Below are positions 48,223-57,596 of a DNA stretch of 64,000 nucleotides, in pieces. A program made the position numbers and the translations under genes. The stretch comes from DATIKM01 sp035477595 (lineage in GTDB: Bacteria > Armatimonadota > Chthonomonadetes > Chthonomonadales > CAJBBX01), in assembly GCA_035477595.1 (NCBI GenBank), contig DATIKM010000144.1, positions 1 through 64,000 of the forward strand, in the 5' to 3' direction. Numbering within the stretch: position 1 is the first letter of the stretch; each line of letters starts with the position of its first letter. The notes beneath the pieces are model-generated. The model had not been told where the DNA came from, searched no databases, and saw nothing but the letters and a program-made list of their open reading frames with translations.

Positions 48223-49124
48223 CTACTCCGGGCGCTCACCCGCTTCGTAGGGCCGCCGCTTCATCTCGGCCACGACGGCGGCCGGCAGTGGCCCGCGCTC
48301 CGCGGCGGAGACGTTCTCGCGCAGATGCTCCGGGGCTCAGCGTGCCCACGATGGCGGTCGAGACGTGCGGGTACGCGAGCAGGAACCGCAGCAGGAACGC
48401 CGTGCGCGACTCGGCCTCGCCCCGTAGCTCGTCTAGGCGTGCGGCGTCGTACTTCGCCCAGCGGTCGGCGCCGCCGATGCCCGCCCCGCGCCACGCAGCC
48501 CCGGTCGATCACGCCGGCTCCCGCGCTGGCGGCAGCGCTGCTTGCGTTCTCGTGGGTGCGCTCTATGGTGGAGTAGGGGATATGCGAGACGTCGAGGACG
48601 CCCCACTCGATGTAGGTGGCGAGGTGCGGCAAGGTGGAGGAGCACCCGATCCATCGCGCATTGCCCTGGCGGCGCATCTCGCCGGGGACGTCCACGAGGT
48701 CTCCGGCCGTAGCCTGATCCGCCGACGGGTTGTGGAGCTGCGTCAGGTCCACGTGGTCGGTGCGCATGCGGCCGAGGCTCTCGTCAAGCCCGCGCATGAG
48801 GTTGTCGCGGGTCCAGACGTGGGGCGTGTCGTCGGTCTCGTCGTCGCGGTGCACGACGGTGCCCCCGCACTTCGTCGCCAGGTAGTACTCGGAGCGGCGC
48901 CTGCTGATGAAGCGACCGATGAACTCCTCACTGCGGCCGTAGTCGTTGGCCGTGTCGATGAAGTCGATGCCGGCGTCGAGCACCGCGTTGAGGATGGCGC
49001 CGGCCTGCTCGTCGGTCACCGGCCGGCCGCCCCAGATGCGGGCGCCCCGTACCTCAATCGCACCGTAGCCGAGCGCGGTGACCCGCAGGCCCGTTAGCCC
49101 CAGCGTCCTTCGTGGGATCGCCAC
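48223..49124 (-). pseudogene. Aldo/keto reductase gene with two frameshifts
   Basis: The N-terminal two thirds read as a normal aldo/keto reductase: TLGLTGLRVTALGYGAIEV, DTANDYGRSEEFIG (Asp and Tyr of the active site), YLATKCGG and HVDLTQLHNPS. Near 48480-48487 the frame breaks inside a G/C run. The next frame supplies GGADRWAKYDAARLDELR and FLLAYPHVSTAIVGTLSP, then a second break near 48331-48335 leads to EHLRENVSAAERGPLP and a stop at 48223. Both breaks sit in homopolymer tracts, so they may be sequencing errors as well as true decay. GTG 49124 has AAAGG upstream. It lies between ribokinase and the beta-helix gene. Confidence 0.8.
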
Positions 49125-49159
49125 CGGTCCTTTCTCCCTCTCGTGGTCGCAGAGCGGTC

Positions 49160-50086
49160 TCAGCGCTTCGCCATGAAGGCTTCCACCTGAGCGCGGTCGG
49201 GCATGGACGGCTGCGCGCCCATGCGCGTCGTGCTCAACGCCGCGGCAGCGTTCGCGAAGTGCGCCGCGACGCTCAGTTCCTGTCCCTCCGCGAGCGCGCA
49301 CGCCAACGCGCCCGCGAAGCAGTCGCCGGCGCCAGTCGTGTCGACTGCCCGGACCCGGCGCGCGGGTATGCCGCGCGTCTGTCCGTCGTACGCCATGGCG
49401 CACCCGCGCCGGCCGAGCGTGATGATGGCGGCACGGACTCCCTGGTCGAGAAGAGCGAGCGCCGCGGTCTTGCCGTCGAAGCTGGCGTCGAGCGGCATGC
49501 CGAGAAGGGTAGAGGCCTCGTGCTCGTTGGGGGTCAGTACGTCCACCCCGCGGAGGAAGCCGTCCGGCACGGGGCGCGCGGGCGCAGGGTTCAGCAGAAC
49601 CTGCTTGCCCAGCTCCTTCGCCAGATCGATGGCCCGCCGGACGGTGTCGATGGGCATCTCGAGTTGCAGCACGACGATGTCCGCGTCCGCGAAGGCGTGC
49701 CGCGCCATGTCGACATGGACCGGCGCGAGGCGGTGGTTGGCGCCCGGGGCCACGAGGATCGCGTTCTGGCCGGCCTCATCGACACAAATGAGAGCCACCC
49801 CGGAGGGCGCCTCGTCGTCGCGCGTCACCCACGTTACGTCCACTCCGGCTGCACCAATGGACTGGACTGCGCGGTCGCCAAACAGGTCTACGCCTACCCG
49901 GGCAACGAAGTGCACCCGGGCTCCGAGGCGCGCGCAGGCGACGGCCTGGTTGGCTCCCTTGCCGCCCTGCACCAGCACAAAGCTGCCCCCGACGACGGTC
50001 TCGCCTGGCGCCGGGATCCGCGGACCCTTCACGACCATGTCCGTGTTGCTGCTCCCGACCACGACGACCCGCGCCTGCCTGCGCAT
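49160..50086 (-). CDS. rbsK: Ribokinase
   Basis: A 308-residue PfkB-family kinase predicted to phosphorylate D-ribose at O5. The first signature is GGKGANQAVACARLG, the second DTTGAGDCFAGALA with its catalytic Asp. VGSSNTDMVV at the N-terminus and NPAPARPVPD are typical of RbsK. Length matches. ATG 50086 has GGGAGGAAACC upstream. It starts the minus-strand unit ribokinase, aldo/keto reductase, beta-helix protein and RfaE-like kinase. No ribose transporter or RbsD is nearby, so another pentose or nucleoside-derived sugar remains possible. Confidence 0.9.
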   Translation of the reverse strand: MRRQARVVVVGSSNTDMVVKGPRIPAPGETVVGGSFVLVQGGKGANQAVACARLGARVHFVARVGVDLFGDRAVQSIGAAGVDVTWVTRDDEAPSGVALICVDEAGQNAILVAPGANHRLAPVHVDMARHAFADADIVVLQLEMPIDTVRRAIDLAKELGKQVLLNPAPARPVPDGFLRGVDVLTPNEHEASTLLGMPLDASFDGKTAALALLDQGVRAAIITLGRRGCAMAYDGQTRGIPARRVRAVDTTGAGDCFAGALACALAEGQELSVAAHFANAAAALSTTRMGAQPSMPDRAQVEAFMAKR

Positions 50087-50267
50087 TCCCGGTTTCCTCC
50101 CTCAGTCCTGGTGCGAGCCGTGCAGACCACAACTTCACCTTCGAAGGGCTGATCGCCTGCCCCCGGGGGTCCTGGTGGCGCAGGATATGGCCTCCGGCGG
50201 ACGGAATCAGCCGCGGTTAGGACGCGCCGGCGTGCGTCCGCATCCCCTACGGAGGCTGGGCGCCACC

Positions 50268-52244
50268 ATGGACGTTCTGCGGTTCCGCCAGATCCACCTC
50301 GACTTCCACACGTCGGAGAAGATCGCCGGCATCGGCTCGGAGTTCGACGCCGGCGCGTTCGCCGACACGCTGAATCGCGCGCACGTAAACAGCGTGACCG
50401 TCTTCAGCCGGTGCCACCACGGGATGATCTACCACGACACGCGGTTCCCCGCCCGCCATCCCCACCTGACGCGCAATCTGCTCGGCGAGCAGATCAGCGC
50501 ATGCCACCGAGCCGACATCCGCTGCCCGATCTACATCAGCGTGGGGCTGGACGAGTACATGGCGCGCGAGCACCCCGAGTGGCTCGAGGTGGACGCCTCC
50601 GGACGCCTCTGTGGCGCTGGCCCGCTGCAGCCCGGCTGGCGGAAGCTCTGCTTCGCCTCTCCCTACATTGACTACGTGATCGAGCAGACGGAGGAGGTGC
50701 TCGACCTTTTCGGCGACGAGGTGGACGGCTTCTTCTTCGACATCATCCATCAGGGAGGCGTCCACAGTAGGTGGTGCCTGGCCGAGTACGAGCGCCAGGG
50801 GTGGGATGCGAGCGACCCCCGCTGTCAGGCCGCCCTACGCGACCTCCTGCTCACCCGCTACCGCGAGCGAATCACGGCCGCTGTTCGGCGCCGCCGCCCG
50901 GACTGTACGATCTTCCACAACGCGGGCCACATCTACCCAACGTGGCGGCCGCTCCTGCACACGTACTCGCACCTGGAGCTGGAGTCGCTGCCGTCCGGCG
51001 GGTGGGGCGCCAACCACTTCCCCATCACCATGCGCTATGCCCGGCGGCTGGGACTCGAGTGCATGGGGATGACGGCGAAGTTCGCCAAGACATGGGGGCA
51101 CTTCAACAGCTACAAACCGCAGGCCGCACTCGAGTACGAGTGCTTCCAGATGCTGGCGCTCGGGGCCAGATGCAGTGTCGGCGACCAGCTTCCGCCAAGC
51201 GGCGCGCTCGATGCGGCCACGTACCGGCTCATCGGGGCTGTCTACGAGCAGGTGGGGCGTCGCGAGCCGTGGTGCGAGGGCGCCGAGCCGGTCGCCGAGG
51301 TCGCCGTCTATAACGTGGAGGCAACAGGTCGGGAGGACGGCCGCGTAGACAGCAGCAACCTCGGCGCATTCCGGGCGCTGCAGGAGGGGCGGCACCAGTT
51401 CGACCTGGTCGACTCCGAGAGCGACTGGACGCCCTATCGGGTGCTCGTCCTGGCGGACAAGGTGCGGTTCTCGCCCGCAATGGCGCGCAAGGCGGAGGCA
51501 TACCTGGCGGGCGGCGGCGCAATCCTGGCGAGCCACGAGTCGGGCCTGGCGGAGGACGGCTCCGGCTTTCCGGTCGATGGCTGGCCGGCGGTCTGGGGCG
51601 GCGAGCTGCTCCCCTACCACCCCGACTTCCTGGCGGTCGAAAGCTCCTTCGCCGAGGGGCTGGCCGACGCGCAGTTCGTCATGTATGAGCGCGGTGCGCG
51701 CGTTCGCCCGGCCAGTGGCGCGGAGGCCCTGGCGCAGGTGTGGGAGCCCTATTTCAACCGCACGTGGGAGCACTTCTGCAGCCACCACCACACCCCGTGC
51801 GAGCGGCGGGGACCGGACCCTGGCGTACTCCGCAAGGGACGCATCGTGTACTTCGCCCATCCGGTCTTCGCCTGCTACGCGCGCCACGGGATGGCCTTCT
51901 ACCGCATCGTGGCGCTGACCGCGCTGCGGCTCCTGCTGCCAGACCCGCTGGTCATGACCGACGCGCCGTCAACGCTGCACGTAGCGTGGAACCGCCAGCC
52001 AGCCCACGGCAGGGAGGTCATCCACCTGCTGCACTACATCCCGGAGCGCCGCATGCTGGCAGAGGACACGGTTGAGGACGTGATTCCCCTCCATGATGTG
52101 CGACTGCGGTTGAGGGTCAATGGCGTGCGCCGCGCGTACCTGGCGCCGGATGATACGGAGCTGGAGGCGGCGCCCGCAGGCGTGTACACGGAAGTGCGCG
52201 TGCCCGTGCTGCGCGGTCACGCCATGGTGGTATTGGAGCGTTAG
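50268..52244 (+). CDS. GHL6-like hydrolase with GH42 trimerisation-like domain
   Basis: A 658-residue protein without a signal peptide. The N-terminal barrel (RFRQIHLDFHTSEKI, VTVFSRCHHGMIYH, VDGFFFDIIHQGG, HLELESLPSG) matches the 'hypothetical glycosyl hydrolase 6' type. From about residue 340 a Rossmann-like domain (ALQEGRHQFDLVDSESDW, YRVLVLADKVRFS, GGGAILASHESGLA) resembles the GH42 trimerisation domain. DFHTSE and FFFDIIHQGG hold likely active-site acids. The frame reaches back to 49203 through the opposite ribokinase gene, but ATG 50268, after GGAGG, begins the recognisable domain. Probable glycosidase of unknown specificity. Confidence 0.8.
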   Translation: MDVLRFRQIHLDFHTSEKIAGIGSEFDAGAFADTLNRAHVNSVTVFSRCHHGMIYHDTRFPARHPHLTRNLLGEQISACHRADIRCPIYISVGLDEYMAREHPEWLEVDASGRLCGAGPLQPGWRKLCFASPYIDYVIEQTEEVLDLFGDEVDGFFFDIIHQGGVHSRWCLAEYERQGWDASDPRCQAALRDLLLTRYRERITAAVRRRRPDCTIFHNAGHIYPTWRPLLHTYSHLELESLPSGGWGANHFPITMRYARRLGLECMGMTAKFAKTWGHFNSYKPQAALEYECFQMLALGARCSVGDQLPPSGALDAATYRLIGAVYEQVGRREPWCEGAEPVAEVAVYNVEATGREDGRVDSSNLGAFRALQEGRHQFDLVDSESDWTPYRVLVLADKVRFSPAMARKAEAYLAGGGAILASHESGLAEDGSGFPVDGWPAVWGGELLPYHPDFLAVESSFAEGLADAQFVMYERGARVRPASGAEALAQVWEPYFNRTWEHFCSHHHTPCERRGPDPGVLRKGRIVYFAHPVFACYARHGMAFYRIVALTALRLLLPDPLVMTDAPSTLHVAWNRQPAHGREVIHLLHYIPERRMLAEDTVEDVIPLHDVRLRLRVNGVRRAYLAPDDTELEAAPAGVYTEVRVPVLRGHAMVVLER

Positions 52245-52779
52245 CGCTCGGCACGGTGGCGAGGCCCTCGCCGGCCCCCGTGTGCACGGCATAGGCCGCA
52301 AGCGCGCTCCCCCGGTGCACGGCGACCAGTGCATAGGTGAGCGCCTCGGCTCTCCTCCCTTCGAAGAGCAACACATCCGCGATGGCGGCGAGCACCGTCT
52401 CGTAGCCCATGAACCACTGGCGCACCACGCGCACGCCGGGTGTCTGGCCGCCGTGGGCCTCTCGCGCGCCAAGCAACTCTCTCCAGTTGGGCAACATGGG
52501 CTCACGCGCCGGCTGCTCGGCCGGCACAGGTCCGCCCAACAGCCGCGCGCCGCGCACGCGCGCGAGGCGGCGCTATAGGGCGTCCGATGGGCCCTGCGCC
52601 ACCGCCAGGAAGGCCGGGCTCGCGCCCCACGAGGCTTCGCGGCATCTCCCAGGCCGGCAGCACCACCGCCCCGCCGTATGCTGGCGCACGGCCAGATGCC
52701 TGGCGCCGGGAGTGCGCGACAACGGACGTTGTCGGCCTGGAGGAGGCGGGGGGGGGTGAGCGCTGGGGCGTGCCGGAGC
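52245..52779 (-). other. 535-bp gap holding a possible gene fragment
   Basis: The minus strand from about 52557 to 52245 reads like a protein (RQWFMGYETVLAAIADVLLF then RRAEALTYALVAVHRG), but the frame runs on 128 bp into the convergent GHL6-like gene and loses its character there. It has no good ribosome-binding site. I take it as a 3'-truncated remnant of unknown family. A run of nine G lies at 52748-52756. Nothing else is recognised. Confidence 0.25.
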
Positions 52780-54792
52780 CTATTGCCAGAACTGGTAGGT
52801 GGGCACCCCCAGCACGATGCCGATGATGTTCAGCAGGCTTCCCACCACGAACTGCCCGATCATCATCCCGATGAAGAAGGGGATCGAGCGCTGGAATCCG
52901 ATGCGGCCGCCGTAGCGGAGGATCACCGTCTTGCAGAGCCAGGCGAGGAATAGCGGCATCCAGACCAGGTTCATCTGCCACGCGGAGGTTACCGCGTAGG
53001 CAAGTGGATGGAATGGCCACCAGGTGAACCGGACGCGCATGTACTGCAGGAAGGAAGCCGACAGGAAGCCCACCCCGATGGCCATGCCGCCGCGGTAGCT
53101 CCCCTGCTGTGGGGTCTGCAGCCAGCGTTCGAGCTGCGAGTAGGCCTCGGGCCCGAATGTCATCGCGGACTTGGAGCGCGCACCGTAGTCATACATCAGG
53201 TGGAGCATTGCCCAGAACGCGACGAGTCCCGCGATCAGGCCGAAGACCGCGAGCCCCCAGAACCAGCGCCGGTACTCGCTGTGGGTCTGTTCCGCCAGCT
53301 TGAACGCCTCAAGCTGGTGAGGCATCGGGTGGCAGCGGTAGGCCCGGTTGAACCACCAGAACAGCGACATGATGGTGAGCTGGCCGTGCGTGAACGCGGC
53401 GCGCTGGCCCATCGTCTCCGACAGAATCTGGTCTGGCCCGGTGAAGTGCAGATCGTGGACCGGCGTACCCATCTCTGCGCGCATCCGCGTGATTGCCAGT
53501 GCCAGCGCGAAGTAGATGAGGAAGAACGCCACCGGCAGCCACACGCCGAGCCCGATCTTCCACGAGAACCAGCACGCCACGCCGAACCCGGCAGCGATTC
53601 CCAGCAGCGCGGTCCGGTAGTGGACCGGCTCGTTGGTGTCGTCCAGCGTGCTCGATCTGCCCAGCGCGCGCCGCAACACCTCGACGAGGTACCGCCGGCT
53701 GAGCGCCAGAGAGAGAGCGCAGAAGGACATGTAGGCGCCGAATGCCTGGTTGTTCATGTACGGGAAGCGCGGGTCCTGGTCCCAGGCCATCGCCACCGAC
53801 GCCACGAGCTGCATCTTCCAGAACAGATAGAAGAACCAACAGGAGAACAGGAAGTCCATCGGCATGAGCATGCCAAGGCCGATGAGAAACGGATAGAACG
53901 AGACCGGGGTCCAGCCAATGGCGTACCACGGCTTCTCGGTGACCCACTCGCCGATGTTCCAGAAGCTCTGTCCGCGGCCAGGCGTGAGGATGGTGGGGAT
54001 GCTTGGGTAGTACACGTTCAGGCTGTTGGTGATGTCGATGACCGCTACGAGCGCGCATCCCATCCAGAACAGCCGGTTGCGGAACAGGCCGCCGGGCAGG
54101 AAGGACTGCTCGTTGGTGATCTGCAAGGGGAGCTGGACTATCGGGTATGTGAGGCGCTCGTTCTCGGTCCACTGCCGGCGAAGGATGGCGTTCATGCAGA
54201 GCATGACGAACAGCAGAACGGCGGTGAAGCCGGACCAGACCAGCGCCACGGGCGCCCAGGCGCTGATGTACTTCCACCGATAGAACGTGTCGTTGCCGAT
54301 GTAGTAGCCGGTGATGACGTCCTTGTCGCCGAGTGTGAACGGGTAGCCCGGAAGGTGCTTCTCGATGAACAGCGCCTGCCATTGGTTGCTGCCGTCCGCG
54401 TAGCGGTAGGGCCACGTCAGCATCGGCACCAGCACCTGGAACATGTCGTGACCGCTGAGGCACGACCCGATCGCGAGGACCGAGTAGACGAAGAGCAGCT
54501 CGGCGCGGTGGAGTGCGAGGCGGGGCGCCCGGCCCGCTACGAGGCGGTTCGCGAGCGTCAGCATCAACAGGATGAAGATGATGTTGAAGAAGAGCGAGAT
54601 CGTGGTGGGGTGGGCCGAGTAACGCACCACCTCCATCTGCACGACCCAGTAGGCGTTGGCTGGAAGCAGCGCCAGCGCCACGAGTACCGACCGCACCGTG
54701 ACGGCCTGGACGCGCGGCCGCGCCGTCGCGTCTGTTGCGCCAGCCACGCCGTGGCTCGATGACGCTTCCTGGGACAGGTCAGGGGTAGCCAT
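52780..54792 (-). CDS. DUF6785-type polytopic membrane protein
   Basis: A 670-residue inner-membrane protein with about 14 or more hydrophobic spans, for example TISLFFNIIFILLMLTLANR, ALVWSGFTAVLLFVMLCMN and FFIGMMIGQFVVGSLLNIIG. The layout, the ELLFVYSVLAIGSCLSGHD loop and the WTENERLTYPIVQLPLQ segment match the uncharacterised DUF6784/DUF6785 proteins common in Armatimonadota and Planctomycetota, which resemble oligopeptide-type transporters. ATG 54792 is preceded by GGTGGGT. It lies behind nitronate monooxygenase and polyprenyl synthase on the same strand, 251 bp from the former; that gap holds only a poor frame. Transport function is inferred from topology. Confidence 0.82.
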   Translation of the reverse strand: MATPDLSQEASSSHGVAGATDATARPRVQAVTVRSVLVALALLPANAYWVVQMEVVRYSAHPTTISLFFNIIFILLMLTLANRLVAGRAPRLALHRAELLFVYSVLAIGSCLSGHDMFQVLVPMLTWPYRYADGSNQWQALFIEKHLPGYPFTLGDKDVITGYYIGNDTFYRWKYISAWAPVALVWSGFTAVLLFVMLCMNAILRRQWTENERLTYPIVQLPLQITNEQSFLPGGLFRNRLFWMGCALVAVIDITNSLNVYYPSIPTILTPGRGQSFWNIGEWVTEKPWYAIGWTPVSFYPFLIGLGMLMPMDFLFSCWFFYLFWKMQLVASVAMAWDQDPRFPYMNNQAFGAYMSFCALSLALSRRYLVEVLRRALGRSSTLDDTNEPVHYRTALLGIAAGFGVACWFSWKIGLGVWLPVAFFLIYFALALAITRMRAEMGTPVHDLHFTGPDQILSETMGQRAAFTHGQLTIMSLFWWFNRAYRCHPMPHQLEAFKLAEQTHSEYRRWFWGLAVFGLIAGLVAFWAMLHLMYDYGARSKSAMTFGPEAYSQLERWLQTPQQGSYRGGMAIGVGFLSASFLQYMRVRFTWWPFHPLAYAVTSAWQMNLVWMPLFLAWLCKTVILRYGGRIGFQRSIPFFIGMMIGQFVVGSLLNIIGIVLGVPTYQFWQ

Positions 54793-55043
54793 GGGCACCC
54801 ACCGTCGCTCAGGTTCTGGGCTTGCTGCGCCTTCTCGCGGGCTGCCGCGCGGGCATGGCGGCCCGGTCCGCCATCAGTGCCCGCACGAACGGAGTCCCCT
54901 CCGGCAGAGCAGGCGCGTTCGCCTCCATCAGCGTGGTCCTGCCTGCAGACGCTCGGCCGCGGGCGCGGGGACCGGCGCGAGCGCCGGGGAGGCCGACGGG
55001 AGCGGCAGGGCCGTCGCCAACGCGACTGCGGCCGGGTACGGTA

Positions 55044-56465
55044 TCACGGCGCAAGGTCCCTCTCGGCGGCCGCGACTGCCTCCGGCGTCAGGATGTCCTC
55101 CATCACCTGGCGCGCGGTGAGCAGCGACGTCACCGAAGACCCGGCCTCGCCGAGTGTCACCATCGGCATCTCGCCGTCGCCGCCGATGCCTGCCGTGCTG
55201 AGGAGGGCATTGCAGAGGCAGACGCGGTTCACCGTGTCGGCGGCGTCACCCCCGAGCCTTACGTATTGCTCCTCCGGCATTGCGGGACATACATAGCGCT
55301 CGACGATCGTGCCGTCGGGCAGGGTCGCGAACAGCGACTGCAGCAGGTAGCCGCGATTGCAGATGCGCTTCCGCGCGCCATAGACCGCCGGATCAGTCAG
55401 GGATCCTGGCACGGCAACGGTCTTGAACGGGTACCCGGTGGGAGAAACGCCGAGGTCGGTGGCGATGCGCGCGCCGCCTTCCCGGTTGGCGACGATCACG
55501 GCGTCCCTGAGAGCCGGGCTGAGGCCGGAGTCGGCGCAGAGGGCGAAACGCGACCCGACCTGGATGCCGTAGGCGCCACGCCCGATCCAGTGCAGCAGGT
55601 CCTCACGGGTGCCGCCCGTGGCGAATGCGCCAGCCACATAGACCGGAACGCCGAGGGCCACCACCTTGTCGAAGTACCGGTCGATGTTGTCGCGCTCCGT
55701 GAAGCCCGCGCGATCTCGCGGCGGAGCGTTGTGGCCGCCCGCGGCGTGGTTCTCGAGCACGAAGGCGAACGGGCGCTGGCCTTCCTGCTCCCGCTCCCAC
55801 ACGTCAAGCATTCGCTTGGGGAACGCGAAGTTCGAGAGTATGGGGATTGCCCGCGGCAGCGGCACCTCGCTGAAGACCCTGGCAGCGTCATCTTGAGCAA
55901 TCTCCAGCCGAACATTGGTGCCCGTGCCGGTGAGCGGCCGGTACTCCATGTCCTTGCTGGTCTGGACGCGGCGCAGGATGTCTGGCAGTTCCATGGGCAC
56001 GCCGGCCCCGCAGAGGAGGGCGTCCGCGCCGGCGAGAGCGGCCCCGTAGATCGTGGGCAGCACGGTGAGCGCGCACTTCCACATCACGTTGATGCCGACC
56101 TTGCCGCGGTGCCCCTTGCGGGCGCGCATCACCTCCACATAGGCGCAGATCGTGCTGAGCCGGCGCGGGAAAGCGGCACGCTGCGGGTCCGGATGGTCGA
56201 TCGGGATTGGCTGCCGGTGCCGTGACCCACCCGGCGCGTAGGAGAGGAGGTCCTCCACATAGCGCTTGATGGGGAACCTACTGGCGAGGTCGATCGCATC
56301 CGCGTCACCGGCGCGCACCTGCTCACCTACGATGTGACGCAGGCCCACGCCGGAGACCACTCCGAGCGCACCCAGTCGCGAGGTGATGTTGGCGAGGCGC
56401 GCGCACGAAATATGGGCGCCCATTCCGGCCTGGATGAGGCGCGGCATCCCGTCGATCAGCTTCAA
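55044..56465 (-). CDS. Nitronate monooxygenase-like flavoprotein
   Basis: A 473-residue TIM-barrel flavoprotein of the nitronate monooxygenase/PfaD family. The FMN-binding barrel is seen in IQAGMGAHIS, GVVSGVG, ALAGADALLCGAGVP, VYVAGAFATGGTREDLL and GAYGIQVGSRFALC. It is longer than classic nitronate monooxygenases (about 320-350 residues) and closer in length and ending to PfaD-like enoyl-reductase relatives. TTG 56465 is preceded by GAGGCG. It lies 63 bp behind polyprenyl synthase and is likely cotranscribed. Role could be detoxification of nitronates or reduction of an enoyl intermediate. Confidence 0.8.
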   Translation of the reverse strand: MKLIDGMPRLIQAGMGAHISCARLANITSRLGALGVVSGVGLRHIVGEQVRAGDADAIDLASRFPIKRYVEDLLSYAPGGSRHRQPIPIDHPDPQRAAFPRRLSTICAYVEVMRARKGHRGKVGINVMWKCALTVLPTIYGAALAGADALLCGAGVPMELPDILRRVQTSKDMEYRPLTGTGTNVRLEIAQDDAARVFSEVPLPRAIPILSNFAFPKRMLDVWEREQEGQRPFAFVLENHAAGGHNAPPRDRAGFTERDNIDRYFDKVVALGVPVYVAGAFATGGTREDLLHWIGRGAYGIQVGSRFALCADSGLSPALRDAVIVANREGGARIATDLGVSPTGYPFKTVAVPGSLTDPAVYGARKRICNRGYLLQSLFATLPDGTIVERYVCPAMPEEQYVRLGGDAADTVNRVCLCNALLSTAGIGGDGEMPMVTLGEAGSSVTSLLTARQVMEDILTPEAVAAAERDLAP

Positions 56466-56528
56466 TGATCCGCCTCGATCTGCGTCCGCAAGAACATGGA
56501 CGCCTGTGTGTGAGCCCGCGGTATGGGG

Positions 56529-57413
56529 CTACAGGTCGCGTTCGACGATGTAGTGCGCTATGGCGCGCAGCGGCTCGGCGGGCGGGCCCAGCGGTTCGAT
56601 GGCGGCAACGGCATCCGCCGCCTCGTCGCGAGCCATCTCGAGCGAGCGTTGGAGTCCGAACGCCTTCGGGTAGGTCGCTTTGTCCTGCTTCTGGTCGCTC
56701 CCCACGGGCTTACCGATCTTCCCCTCGTCGCCCACGACGTCCAGAATGTCGTCCGCGATCTGGAACGCGAGCCCCACGTGCGATCCGTACCTTCGCAGGC
56801 ACTCAATCTGGTCTTCGTCGCCGCCCGCAAGCAGCGCTCCAACGACCGACGAGGCGGTCAGCAGCGCGCCCGTCTTGCGAGCATGGATCTGCTGGAGCCA
56901 CTCGCCCGTGGTGGTGCAGCCCTCGGACTCGATGTCCATCACCTGGCCACCGACCATGCCCAACGTCCCAGATGCGCGGGCGACCTGGCCGACGGCTGCC
57001 ACGACGCGGTCCGGCGCTACGGCGGCGGCGTTGCTCGCGACCAGCTCGAAGGCGAGCGCGAAGAGCGCGTCGCCCGCGAGGAGCGCAATCGCCTCGCCAA
57101 AGACCTTGTGGCTCGTGGGCCGGCCGCGGCGCGTGTCATCGTCGTCCATGCACGGCAGGTCGTCGTGGATAAGCGAGAAGGCATGGATGCACTCGAGGGC
57201 GCATGCCGTGGGCAGCACCGCCTCCGGCGTGCCACCGACCGCCTCCGCGGAGGCCATCACGAGGATCGGCCGCAGGCGCTTTCCGGGCGCCATCACACTG
57301 TAGCGGATCGCTCCATGGAGCCGCTGCGGGAGATCGCCAGCGGGGGGCAACGCTCGATCGATGGCGGCCTCCAGCATGTTACGGCGCTCACGCAGGTAGG
57401 CGTGCAGGTCCAT
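56529..57413 (-). CDS. ispA: Polyprenyl (farnesyl/geranylgeranyl) diphosphate synthase
   Basis: A 294-residue prenyltransferase that condenses isopentenyl diphosphate with allylic diphosphates for quinone, carotenoid and undecaprenyl precursors. The first Asp-rich motif is DDLPCMD (84-90), with the two-residue insertion of short-chain bacterial synthases. The second is DDILD, and GKRLRP and GQVMDIE are also present. Length fits IspA. ATG 57413 has GGGAAG upstream; GTG 57419 is an alternative. It leads the minus-strand set with nitronate monooxygenase and the DUF6785 protein and has a near-consensus promoter. Confidence 0.92.
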   Translation of the reverse strand: MDLHAYLRERRNMLEAAIDRALPPAGDLPQRLHGAIRYSVMAPGKRLRPILVMASAEAVGGTPEAVLPTACALECIHAFSLIHDDLPCMDDDDTRRGRPTSHKVFGEAIALLAGDALFALAFELVASNAAAVAPDRVVAAVGQVARASGTLGMVGGQVMDIESEGCTTTGEWLQQIHARKTGALLTASSVVGALLAGGDEDQIECLRRYGSHVGLAFQIADDILDVVGDEGKIGKPVGSDQKQDKATYPKAFGLQRSLEMARDEAADAVAAIEPLGPPAEPLRAIAHYIVERDL

Positions 57414-57457
57414 ACCCACTTCCCGGGGTCGCGCGAGCGTCCGCGCGGGATCGCGCT

Positions 57458-57486
57458 ATTATAGACCCGTAGGGAGCCCCTGTCTA
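57458..57486 (-). promoter_or_regulatory. Promoter of the ispA unit
   Basis: TAGACA (57486-57481), a 17-bp spacer and a perfect TATAAT (57463-57458) on the minus strand place the transcript start about 38 nt before the ispA ATG. This is the best sigma-70 match in the window. Confidence 0.75.
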
Positions 57487-57493
57487 TCGGGGA

Positions 57494-57505
57494 GCGGTAT
57501 ACCGC
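57494..57505. promoter_or_regulatory. 12-bp palindrome between divergent promoters
   Basis: GCGGTATACCGC is perfectly palindromic and sits between the two -35 elements of the ispA and DUF1080 promoters. Its position suits a repressor or activator controlling both. No regulator gene is adjacent. Confidence 0.4.
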
Positions 57506-57508
57506 GCG

Positions 57509-57537
57509 TTGACGGGGCGCGGGGCGGCTGTTACAAT
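57509..57537 (+). promoter_or_regulatory. Promoter of the DUF1080-Gfo/Idh/MocA unit
   Basis: TTGACG (57509-57514), a 17-bp spacer and TACAAT (57532-57537) fit the sigma-70 consensus closely. The transcript would begin about 50 nt before the DUF1080 ATG. A short CCCCG-ACG-CGGGG hairpin lies in the leader near 57551-57563. Confidence 0.7.
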
Positions 57538-57596
57538 CCGCACGGCCCTGCCCCGACGCGGGGATGATCGACCCGGCGACCGAAGGGAGGCAGACG

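Noticed and set aside
49203..50267. Long 5' extension of the GHL6-like gene
   Set aside because: It runs antisense through ribokinase, whose motifs are clear; the recognisable domain begins at ATG 50268.
53008..54762. 584-codon plus-strand frame over the DUF6785 gene
   Set aside because: Highly charged His/Arg/Glu-rich translation, the usual mirror of a membrane protein in GC-rich DNA.
54809..55054. 81-codon minus-strand frame between nitronate monooxygenase and DUF6785
   Set aside because: It overlaps the upstream gene, has no family and no good ribosome-binding site.
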